Below, in pieces: positions 55,128 through 64,000 of a DNA stretch of 64,000 nucleotides (its first letter is position 1; each line of letters begins with the position of its first letter). Position numbers and translations under genes: made by a program. Location of the stretch: contig OX596340.1 in NCBI GenBank assembly GCA_951394405.1, positions 2,666,001 through 2,730,000 on the forward strand. Reading direction: 5' to 3'. The notes beneath the pieces are model-generated. The model had not been told where the DNA came from, did no database searches, and saw only the letters and a list, made by a program, of their open reading frames with translations. The DNA comes from Coprinellus micaceus. Its lineage: Eukaryota; Basidiomycota; Agaricomycetes; Agaricales; Psathyrellaceae.

Positions 55128-56417
55128 TCATCGCCCTATGCTGGTCGCGCGTCGTATCCGGAAGGCTTCGATAGAGCTTTGCATCAATGCTATCTGACCT
55201 AGGGTGAACTCTTGCCGGCATTCTTCGTTGCTATAGTCCATGAAGTTATCTAAGGAGGACGAACCCGAGCAGTCAGACCTGATACAACGGAAGAGGGGAG
55301 CGAAAGGCGCGCACTAATTGGATCTAGGCCACCTCCGGGACACGAGTCTCTCCCAATTGGACACCCAAACGCGGGAGAGGCTTCTGGTGGCGTATCGTCT
55401 ACATAGTCTCCAGGTTCGTCGCAACCGCCCTGTAAAGTGTGGTGGGTCAGGGTAAGGCTGAAGAGGAACATGATTCAGACTAACCTCGAAGGTGTGCAAG
55501 AGGCCAAGCCAATGCCCAGCCTCATGCGTCAGCGTGGCCCCCTGCCTGTCTGGGCGGCTACCTCCGGGAAGAATGTCGAATTGGAGGAAGACGCCATCTC
55601 GGACAGGGTTCCTGGCGTAATTGAAGGGCAGGCTGGCGAAACCGTTCGCTGGCTCGCGGTAGAACCTGGGTAGGGAGCGTTAGATGAGAATTCGAGCTTG
55701 AATGCGATGGGGCGCTGTACCCAAGAGTGTAGACGTTCATAGTTTCGGGTCCTCCCACCTTGAAGGTCCCCGCAAGTTGCATGATATGAACGGTCCTATC
55801 GTAGGGTTAGTACGAACCAACCTCAAAGGTAAGTGTAAACCGACGTATTGCTCGTCAGAGCCTCGTGCCAATAACGACTGAGAATCCTCCTCGTCCCAAC
55901 ATGGTTCCACGATATTCCGGTCCCTTCAAAGTGTCTGTTGAGTAGATCCATTTGAGCGGCTATGTACGAGTCCCTGGGATCGTGTCAGGACCATCTTTCG
56001 AAGAACAAGATTCATTCGAGCTTACGGGACCCAGCCCCCGAGGTAGGTGAAGTTCGTGGCGACGATGTTGAATTGGACATCGAAAGTGTATTGCCGGAGT
56101 GGTCCTTGACGACGTTGGTGACCAGGAATCGTCAAAGAGAGATTTTTGAACACTTCTTGTGCGCGGTGAACGTCTCCAGGGAATGCATGAGTAACGCATG
56201 GGTGTCTAGGAGATCGTTCAGATTGCTACATGCAGGGCAATGGGAGATGGGCTTACTCTTGGTGTCCAGCCCTAACCAAGTGTAGAATATCCCCTCGACC
56301 ATCCAGCTCCTCGTTGGAGATGGCGAATGCTGAGCACTCTAGAACGAGAAAGGCTCCCAGAAGGCTCAAGGCACCCAAGACGGCAAAAGCCTCATGGAGG
56401 ATGTGCACTGGCCGCAT
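55128..56417 (-). CDS. Secreted M43B-type zinc metalloprotease
   Basis: Seven exons (56417-56257, 56205-56026, 55973-55845, 55795-55721, 55665-55485, 55429-55315, 55249-55128) give 320 aa. A signal peptide is clear ([20 protein letters not shown], then [12 protein letters not shown]). The metzincin zinc site [11 protein letters not shown] (HExxHxxGxxH) lies just before an intron, followed by [18 protein letters not shown] and the Met-turn region [11 protein letters not shown]. This order is diagnostic of the M43B (pappalysin/cytophagalysin) peptidases common in fungi and used for extracellular protein breakdown. Intron 3 carries a perfect TACTAAC branch site (55818-55812). Length fits the fungal family (about 280-330 aa). 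It lies antisense between two family-B F-box genes and seems unrelated to them in function. Confidence 0.92.
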
Positions 56418-56825
56418 CGGCGATTTCCCTCGATCCTTCAACTAGCGCTCGCTGTCGAATGTCGGCCTGAGAGAAACGAGCTGGGAATGGTTAGTACGTC
56501 GTGGAGAGCAGCCCTGGCCAAAGGGTCCTCACCGTCGACGACAAGGAGGGGCGCCACTAGAGGAAACATCTCCGCTGCAGCCGTGACACAAGGCACGAAT
56601 ATAAGCACTGGTTTTACCCCTGGCAGCTTGGCCCATGATGCTTGGCGCCCGCAGGGCCCGGATCAATGTCAAACATTCCCCGAAATGCCACGGTTCGCTG
56701 GCTGTGGCCTCGTGTCCATTTTGACTACTTGCGTTCAACCTCCACCTTCTACAACTGGCCCGCGTCCACCACTTCACCACTTAACCTAAAGTGTAGCACC
56801 TTTCGGTTACCAATTTCTCCCCCAA

Positions 56826-58280
56826 ATGGTCTCCGCAGTTTGCCGAATCCCACCAGAAGTCGTGTCCAGGGTGATACGATACCTCTGTGGGGGTGTACTG
56901 CGCCTCGAGGGACGCCGGGAACTCACCGACCTGAGCCTTGTCTGCAAGGGTTGGCGCTGCGCTGCGCTGCTCTCTCAAGAGTTATGGAAGGGTATCCATA
57001 TCGAGCCGAACCAGTGCAACGGGGACCACGCCTTCGAGAGAATCGTTTCATGGTTTGAACGCTCCGGAAAGCTCCGCAAGACCCTTGAGTTTGACGTTGG
57101 ACATGAAAACAGATGTTCATGCGACCCGGAAGACTACGACGAATATTCAGGGTGCAACCTCGCCGCCATGGGGTCTACATGGGATAGGTTGTTGACGGAG
57201 GGTCCTCCACTTCACCACCTGTCCTTCCGCTGCACGCGTCCCGTTTGCTTCAGGAAACTGCTCGTGCAGATCGGTATATTCTGCAACGACGACCGACCGC
57301 ACCCGCCTATATGGAACACAATTCGCTCCTTCGAGCTCAACTTCAACACGGATGCGAAGAAGGTGGCGTGGGACGACCATCACCAGGAGGAAGAGTCTCT
57401 ATTCCTCTGGCTACCTCCAGTCACCTCTTTCTCTCTCATCCTTCCCTCCAGTTCAACGATTTTCGACACCAGAAACGGCGCATTATACACCCACGTTAAC
57501 ATACCCCCGCGGGTCCTTACAAACCTGACGTCCTTCAATATCCAATGCGACTGGGAGGCAAACCACGTCCTTGGGTTCCTTCAGGACTGCACCAGCCTCG
57601 AACGCCTGGAAGTCACCATCGACACCAACTCGGATCGCCCCTATGAGCTAGACGCCGACGACTCAGAAGAGTCCTACATCTATCTTCCGAAGTTGCGTTC
57701 TCTGCGCCTTCGTCAGCTCCACAACGTCGAGATTCTCAAGTTCCTGAAAACCCCGTCCCTCGTCAATTTGGACCTCGAATTCAAGGATTCTAATCGAACG
57801 ACCAAACCTATGCCCCAATTCAACTCGACCTTTCGTCGATTCTTGAAGCCTTTCGCCTTAGGCTTAAGCTTTCGCTCTCTGTCTCTGAAGAATCTCTACC
57901 TCGAACCAGAAGACTTAGCGGAGACACTGCTGTTGCATATCCCCCTCCTCCAGCGTCTGACCATCAACAACATGCCAAACGTTCTTGAACCGTTGTTCCA
58001 GAGTCTCAAAGCTCACTTTGACAAGCAGCCGCGGAGGTTTCTGGGTCCTATGCCCGCGATGGCCATCCTCCAGGAACTGAACCTGGTTGCCACCCCCACC
58101 GATTTCGATTTTAGGGTGGTATCTCAGTTCATCAATAGCATGAAGCCCGTTCTTCGGTTGTCCTGGACTTTGTCGTATCTTAACCACGACTTATCGTTCC
58201 AGCTTCCTGCAGCGAAGGAGATCATGTCTGCGACAAAAAGTCGGGTTTGGGTGGACGTGATTCGGGATGAGGAGGATTGA
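56826..58280 (+). CDS. Family-B F-box protein, short N-terminus
   Basis: Intronless, 484 aa, from MVSAVCRIPPEVVSRVIRYL. The F-box continues with LTDLSLVCKGWRCAALLSQE and LWKGIHIE, nearly the same as in the frameshifted gene at 53377 (LWKGIHIE is absent there only by QWKGIHIE). The body is leucine-rich (FRSLSLKNLYLEPEDLAETL, LQRLTINNMPNVLEPLF). The N-terminal coiled coil of other family-B members is missing: the ATG sits only six residues before the F-box, and no matching exon was found upstream. It and the copy at 53377 form a tandem pair with the protease gene between. Expected role: SCF ubiquitin ligase adaptor. Confidence 0.75.
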   Translation: MVSAVCRIPPEVVSRVIRYLCGGVLRLEGRRELTDLSLVCKGWRCAALLSQELWKGIHIEPNQCNGDHAFERIVSWFERSGKLRKTLEFDVGHENRCSCDPEDYDEYSGCNLAAMGSTWDRLLTEGPPLHHLSFRCTRPVCFRKLLVQIGIFCNDDRPHPPIWNTIRSFELNFNTDAKKVAWDDHHQEEESLFLWLPPVTSFSLILPSSSTIFDTRNGALYTHVNIPPRVLTNLTSFNIQCDWEANHVLGFLQDCTSLERLEVTIDTNSDRPYELDADDSEESYIYLPKLRSLRLRQLHNVEILKFLKTPSLVNLDLEFKDSNRTTKPMPQFNSTFRRFLKPFALGLSFRSLSLKNLYLEPEDLAETLLLHIPLLQRLTINNMPNVLEPLFQSLKAHFDKQPRRFLGPMPAMAILQELNLVATPTDFDFRVVSQFINSMKPVLRLSWTLSYLNHDLSFQLPAAKEIMSATKSRVWVDVIRDEED

Positions 58281-59679
58281 CTGTACATGGTGAGTGACTC
58301 GAACAGGGGCACCGGCAATATCACTGACACCACTACAGTGGTTCCCCCGCTTCTATTTCCTCGCCCATTTGATCACTTCCATACATCCTATCAGTATGCT
58401 CGTCTTCTCAAAAGACGGACAGTAATCACTATTTTCATGCCTCCCTCGTAACCAGCACATGCTGCTTCGATGAGTGCTCGTCAAGGATTTTCGAATGCCG
58501 CTCCACCCGCATGAATGGGCTTGAAACTGAACCTAGGTTTGGACAGTGGGTCAAACGTGCTCCTCTGGAAGAATGCGACGCTGGCCAAAGTCGAGTGAGC
58601 GAGCCCGATCAGAGTTTCAAGAGTTCGGATAGCCCGAGATCGGGGATGGCGATGACGTTTGCAATGGTCCGTGACCGAAGACATGATTCGAGTCCAGGAT
58701 TTTGGCGGGTGAGGATCGAGAGAAAATCGATTGATTCTTCGTCGGTGGCCAAGTGAGATGACTTGTTCTGAGGTAAAGAATGAGTGTTGTTGCCTCCAGG
58801 CGCACGAGGTGAGGGACTACGGGGGGGGTTCCCATCCAGGCCTAGTCGTCGAAGGCTGGATTATGTGTAGAACGAGCACGAGAGTTGTTCAAGATGTCAA
58901 ACAGGGCTTCCCAATGACAACTGTGATTGAAAGTCACACCGGCACTTGCCAAGACGACAGAGTCCCAGTTGGAGGCCAACGCGTGAAGCCTACGTATGTC
59001 GGCAAAGTAGAAAACCTGCAATCTCTCGTCAAAACACAATGCTGTTCCGATCCTTACAATGAAGGGTCGTTAAGCGCCCAAACGTGATGACGGGGCCATT
59101 AAAGCAGCACAGCCCGCCGCGCAAACGGCTTCGCCTAATGTATGCAGCATATCACACAGCATACAAGTGAATACCCACACGACGCCCCTCTCCTTCTTCC
59201 CTCACCTCCTCCATTCTGCACGACCAACTCTGGTCACTCTCGTATCCCCTCCGTCGTCCGAACTTCATCTGTTCGGGATTCGGGATGGAGAAATCACTTG
59301 GAGGCGATGAAGACGTGCCCAGTGGAGGCAACACGTACAACACCGCATTCGATAGCTCGGTGCAAGACCACCCAAGGCAGCACGATGGCCACCATTGTGA
59401 GTTTGTGACTCGAGTTTGCCCAGAAGGAAGACTGAGTAACGATTGCGCAGACAACACCTCCTTCGGGGGTTGCCCCTCGAATCGCTATCCGCCGGAGCAG
59501 GGGCTCGGTATGATTGACCGGCCTGAAGACGGCGAAGGTGTACCCGCCGGAGTGAACATACACAACAAATGGGATCGTTCAAGGCACGATAATTCACACC
59601 AGCATCATGGCGATAACCACCGTGCGCTTTTGGACTCCAATGCTTCCAGGGGTGTAGACTGAAGAGCCCCCGAACAGAA
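58281..59679. other. Intergenic, no gene resolved
   Basis: 1.4 kb with several short frames, including 59285-59662 on the plus strand, that have an ATG but no homology or splice support. No repeat is visible. Confidence 0.4.
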
Positions 59680-60733
59680 ATGATTAACCACTACTATGCA
59701 CACAACGACCGATCGCTGCCTAGGCGCCCGCAAGATCGTGAGTGCTTCCCAAGTGCTTCCTTCGATGGAGGCATCATACTACCGACCATGGGCCTGACGA
59801 TGAATTCAACAGGCCTCGAAAAGCACGTATCTCACGGCGCCCTCCACAACTCAGCGGAACGCAGCCCCGATGCGCCCAAATGCTTCCCCGAAACGAGAGT
59901 CGCAGTCCAACAAGAAATGATCAGCTGGACGAAGCACGGACGCCGCACGCAGCAGACCACCACCCCACAAAAGATTCTCTGGCTATCGGGACCTGCGGGC
60001 TCGGGGAAGACTGCAATTATGGGGACAATCGCAGATGAGCTGCACAAGGAAGGCTTGCTCGCTGCAGGATTCTTCTTCTCGTCATTCGCCGGCTCGTCAG
60101 ACCGGTGCTCGAAGGGACTCTTCATCACCACGCTCGTGTACCAGCTCGCCCAGCACGACGTCATCCAAGGATACAGTGACGAGGTCATGGCTGCCCTCGA
60201 CCAGGATCCTTTGATCTTCAAGAAAGACCTAGAAGCCCAGCTTGACGCACTGATCCTCGCCCCACTTCGCAGCGTTGCAGGCCGCTCAAATCAGGAAGCC
60301 TGGCCACAGTCCTTCCTTGTTGATGGGCTAGATGAGTGTGTGGGGGATAAAGGGTCGGCGCAGAGCATGAGCGATAGATCGAAAGGGGCGGTTCACCGAG
60401 AGATCCTTTCCCTTCTTGTGCGCGCCTCCAACGATCCGACATTCCCATTCCGCATCGTCGTCGCCAGTCGACCTGAGCGTGTTATCAAAGGGTTCCTCTT
60501 GGACTTGCTCCCCAACACAGTCAAAGAAGTTTTCCTCGACAGCAAGTACAGCCCAAAGGCAGATATGGAGCTCTACACACGAGCAATGCTAACCAAGATT
60601 GGGATGGACTCCAGGCTGCCAGATGATTGGTATACGCAGGTCGTACCTCAGGACTGGCCTGAGCACCGGTCTCGGGATGTCCCATGCTATCTGGCACAAG
60701 AGGCGTCTGAGCAGTTTATCTATGTGGCAACTC

Positions 60734-61360
60734 ACTAGTAGGCGACATTTTTTTCCAAAATCCCAGACAGCTGCCTGAGGGGGTTATCCAAAATTCCTTA
60801 CAGGCCCCAGGTGCAGGTGCTGCCTGGCGATTATGGATAACGCACGTTTCCCAATGCGGCAGCGTATTTATAGTTGATACCTATTCTGGACATGATGTGT
60901 TGGTTTCGATGGGATCAAATATAACATCGCACCCTCTTGCAAAGATCAAACAACCAAACGTCGCATTGGCGAGTGTCGAAAACAGTGTCAAACGGCCTCA
61001 AATAAAATTTATTCTTAAATGTGCCTCAGCCGGCGGTCCTCATGCCACCATCCGCCTGTCAATTCGAGGCCCTTGGGCCGAGCAAACAATGAGCGGCAGG
61101 AAGGAACGGGGGCCCCACGTATGTGACTGACGGTCCCATATCGGGGGCCGTGGGAGGGAGCTACCCATATGGGAATGTGGGGACTGCCGCGAATGGAAAA
61201 TACTGTACATCATGTGACCAGTGTTGAAGACCGCATTAGGAAAAAGGTGGTTATCCAAAACAACCAGGGAAGTGCCTGCCCCTGGGGCCTGTAAGGAATT
61301 TTGGATAACCCCCTCAGGCAGCTGATTGGGGATTTTGGAAAAAAATGTCGTCTACCCCTC
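60734..61360 (+). mobile_element. Non-autonomous TIR element, copy 2 (627 bp)
   Basis: The ends are inverted repeats of about 70 bp: GACATTTTTTTCCAAAATCC, then AGCTGCCTGAGGGGGTTATC and AAATTCCTTACAG on both sides. The flanks are GGCAACTC (60726-60733) and GGCAACTG (61361-61368), an 8-bp duplication with one mismatch. The interior includes TCAATTCGAGGCCCTTGGGC and GGGGGCCCCACGTATGTGAC, shared with the element at 29889-30650 in opposite orientation. There is no transposase frame. Confidence 0.82.
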
Positions 61361-61443
61361 GGCAACTGCCATTCGCCACGTCCAAGACAGCTCTGAGCAT
61401 CCTTGCGTGCAGCTTGAGCATGTGCTGAACTGGCGGCAGGCTG

Positions 61444-62794
61444 TGTTACGACTTGGTTGGGGTGTCTCCAACTGTCGGCTCGGTCTGGTCAATCTCTGGC
61501 ATGCTCGATATCGGCGATCGTAGTCATTCTACCAGTGTGCGCGGTTTGGCGGCCGTACGTCACGTCTCGGGTCGGGGGTGATGTCGTCGATCACTTCTCT
61601 CCTTACTTCCTGGTGCAATGTCAGCGATTGCTATCCTAGGTACTGCGTCGTCGTCGAAGGTTGTTAGACCTTATATGTCTGTGTCATAGATGTTGCTGTG
61701 TCTTGATAGGAGGCGATGTCGACGATCACTCTCTCCTTGCTACGTGTGCGCTTTCGGCGTTCACTATCACGTTTTGTATATCCTAGTCTTGTCGGTTTCT
61801 GTCAGTATTAGTACGGGAATCGTCAATGTCTTGACAAGTGGGATATCGGCGATCCCTATCTCATCTTCTATGTCGACGTCCCAGATGTCTCTGTGTCGAT
61901 GAAGCTTGAGTCGTTGTCGTCTGTCTTCCTCGGCTACCGGAGTCTTCAGATGTAATCTCTCCTATGTAGAGTTTAGTCGTCATTTGCGAAGTCCTGGATA
62001 TCTGCGTCGTATATATTCCTGTAAGTGCGATGTCGGCAATCGCTTCCTTCCTGCTGCTGCATGTAATGTCAGTGGGGTCTCGCATACTCGCGTTGTATGT
62101 ATCTCCATCCTTATGTTGATGTGGGAGTCGTCGGTGTCGACTATAGTTGTTGTCAATGTCTATGACGACGTAGTCTGACTTAGTCTTGAGAGATCTGTCT
62201 GGCTTGTTCTCCTCGTTGTTCTAGGATAGAGGGTTGTCAGATTAGATCATCTAAATGAGACTCACTTCTCGTCGGCGTGATGCTAGATCAGTGAATGCAG
62301 AGAGCGACGAGGTGGACAACCATTACTGGTTTCCCTGAGAGTTTGGGGAATGAAGTGATAGACGTTGATGAAGGCGAAAGATGGGTAAGATACAAGTATA
62401 ACAAGCTAAGGTACATGGGTATGTCTAAGTGGTATATATACCTAGAGGTACGAGTCACTATGAGTCAGTACAAGTCCGAGTTGAGTCAAAGAACAGCCGC
62501 ATATACTACGGAATGCTGCGCGATGCTGCATACGAGTAAGCAAAGCTGCGCGAGCTGAGTAAAGCGAAGCTGTGCAGAGCTGCGTAAAGCGAAGCTGTGC
62601 AGAGCTGCGTAAAGCGAAGCTGTGCAGAGCTGCGTAAAACGAGTCATACATACTGCGCAAGGCTGCGCGAAACGAGTCATACAATACGAGTCACAAAAGA
62701 GATAATCGCTTGAAAATAAAATGAGTCCGCGATAAGATAAGATAAAAAGAGAAAATAGGGGCAAAAAGGTAAGTACGTGAAGCGAAGCGTAACA
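61444..62794. mobile_element. Solo LTR (1351 bp)
   Basis: It begins TGTTACG and ends CGTAACA, the TG...CA form of retrotransposon LTRs, and is flanked by the 5-bp duplication GGCTG (61439-61443 and 62795-62799). There is no coding frame, primer-binding site or second LTR inside, so it most likely formed by recombination between the two LTRs of a full element. The TGTTACG...CGTAACA ends are usual for Ty3/gypsy-type LTRs of basidiomycetes, but the superfamily cannot be proven without internal sequence. Confidence 0.75.
62561..62635 (+). repeat. Three 25-bp tandem repeats in the LTR
   Basis: The unit AAAGCGAAGCTGTGCAGAGC plus TGCGT occurs three times without change, with related GAGCTG/AAGCTG pieces on both sides. 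Confidence 0.9.
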
Positions 62795-63725
62795 GGCTGA
62801 TGCCTCAAGGCCCTTCGCAGCCTTGGACGCCCTATACAGTGGCATTATCCAGACTAGCCCCAAGCCGATGTTGGCTGTGAAGTGGATCAGAACTATCTTG
62901 ACCTACGATAACAATGAACATCACGCCTGGTACATCAGCGCAGTACTAGAGTCCTCACCCGGGGAAACTGGGTACCTCCTAGGACCTCTTTCAGCTTTAA
63001 TTCGAACTGTGGGCAAGGATGGTGAACCCGATTTCCATTTTTACCACAAGTCCCTATCCGACTTTATCCAGGATCCGCGGCGCAGCGCAGACCTTTATAT
63101 CCCCAACGAACAAGTCATCGACTTCGAATCTGGCAGGTATTCTGAGGTGCTTAAAAGTGCGTGCCCAATGTGCGACAGGATATTCCGCCATTGACGAAGC
63201 TTACTTGAGAGCAGATAGGGGTCCCCAAGCCCCCCTCCCAGCTAACCATACCTTGGACGCGTTCCTGAAGCAATTTCTCCGGATTATCATACACATTGAC
63301 GTGTTTCCACCTGCCCACAATCACTACCATCAGGCTAGCGACGTCGATTGGTGGCTTGCACACCATCATATCTCAGAAGACGCCACTGAGCGAGTCCTTC
63401 AAGCTTTTGAGCTAGTGCATAAAAAAGTGTGTACCATCCCTCTTCCCACAAGCTCTAGCCATTAAATACTTTCAAGTGTCGTTGGTATACCTGCTGTCCA
63501 ACCTGCAAGGTGTGGAGGAGATGCATCCTGCAGTTTGGTAGGAAGAAGGGCTGGCATGTGCCGACAACGCTGGAAACGCTCCAGGACCGGTTCAAGCCAA
63601 TTCAGTTGAAGTACAATGATGGTTGGAAGATGGGTCTCGGGGAGATATTGGGGCCACCACACGTAGTCTCCCAAAGAAGAGCAGAGCACCTGGAGGAATT
63701 GGAGCGACAAAGAATGCTTCCATGA

Positions 63726-64000
63726 TTGACGCGCGAGTAATTAAATGGTGCAGTCCCTCCGACTCCCTTGATTCGTCTTACCTCTTTAGCATCTCACGCC
63801 CTGCAGTCCATCACGTTCTACATTCCTAGCAACTTCCCTCTTCCCCTTGTACAACATTGTGTACCACCTTACTCTCCCGGATTTGAAGTACATCTGCGAT
63901 TTATGATGCGTCAAACGGGGCAGGCGGTATGGGTGAACAGGGTGAACAGCCACAGGGTAAGGGAGTGGCATGGATACTTCGACCGAGATACGAGAAGCGA
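63726..64000. other. Downstream flank, no gene
   Basis: No coding exon is supported up to the window end. Confidence 0.4.

Larger units (their letters stand above)
59680..63725 (+). pseudogene. NACHT-domain ATPase gene broken by two insertions
   Basis: Part 1 (59680-60733) starts with the Agaricomycete pre-NACHT block HGALHNSAERSP and carries Walker A GPAGSGKT (104-111), Walker B FLVDGLDEC (212-220) and the sensor-like VVASRPERV. It is cut after EQFIYVAT by a TIR element (60734-61360). Part 2 (61361-61443) continues AIRHVQDSSEHP...VLNWRQA and is cut by a solo LTR (61444-62794). Part 3 (from 62795) continues DASRPFAALDALYSGIIQ through HFYHKSLSDFIQDP. An apparent frameshift near 63130 follows, after which the next frame reads AIDEAYLRADRG, and a final exon (about 63507-63725) ends LERQRMLP. 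Both insertions leave the flanking codons in phase. NACHT ATPases in fungi act as nonself-recognition or signalling receptors; this copy cannot make a full product. Confidence 0.85.

Noticed and set aside
59285..59662. 125-codon plus-strand ORF before the NACHT gene
   Set aside because: Composition is unusual, no homology or splice links are seen, and minus-strand frames overlap it throughout.
61444..62794. Initially read as a TIR element with a 7-bp CAGGCTG duplication
   Set aside because: The TGTTACG...CGTAACA ends with a 5-bp GGCTG duplication explain the borders fully and fit an LTR better.

Overview
The window reads as nuclear DNA of a filamentous basidiomycete, most likely an Agaricomycete. 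Nearly every gene is cut by introns of about 45-65 bp with GTRNGY donors and CTNAC or TACTAAC-like branch sites. The recognisable families are typical of these fungi: expanded F-box proteins, a NACHT ATPase, a fungal M43B protease, an aquaglyceroporin, protein N-terminal amidase and ribonucleotide reductase. I see no tRNA, rRNA, CRISPR array or bacterial-type operon. Gene models were built by hand from GT/AG sites, phase and family conservation. Many open frames begin at GTG or TTG and were trimmed to ATG or left with an open 5' end.

Region 1 (1-18.6 kb) is an accessory region of orphan and decaying genes. It holds a nuclear-looking orphan protein (514-1872), a broken short-chain dehydrogenase (2670-3735), unresolved minus-strand exons including a GRF-like zinc finger (4.3-6.8 kb), an F-box protein (7372-8600), a pseudokinase (9483-10792), a Zn-cluster-like protein with microexons (11608-13550), a family-A F-box-like gene (14003-15274) and the first member of an undescribed paralogous pair (15699-16614).

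Region 2 (18.6-28.9 kb) is rich in small DNA transposons. A short coiled-coil protein, a 599-bp hAT-type element with an intact 8-bp target duplication, and a divergent Ras-like GTPase ending in a CaaX box are followed by about 2.3 kb of overlapping and nested MITEs. The second member of the undescribed pair (25440-26329) and a 443-aa orphan gene (27086-28565) follow.

Region 3 (28.9-39.0 kb) is an F-box cluster. It has three family-A genes, one split by a 762-bp transposon and two transcribed divergently from a 369-bp spacer, then two family-B genes. A tandem segmental duplication copied one family-B gene together with the 3' end of the neighbouring ribonucleotide reductase gene.

Region 4 (39.8-51 kb) is core genome: the ribonucleotide reductase large subunit (ten exons, one of 4 nt, with ACGCGT boxes upstream), an aquaglyceroporin, a single-pass membrane protein with a PPxY-type tail, and an NTA1-like amidase. 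Region 5 (51-64 kb) returns to F-box expansion, with three family-B genes (one frameshifted) and an antisense secreted M43B metalloprotease. It ends with a NACHT gene broken by two unrelated insertions, a TIR element of the same family as the 30-kb one and a 1351-bp solo LTR.

The core genes act independently in DNA precursor synthesis, glycerol/water transport and the Asn/Gln N-degron pathway. The accessory part looks like a birth-and-death zone of F-box, NACHT, pseudokinase and orphan genes shaped by non-autonomous transposons.
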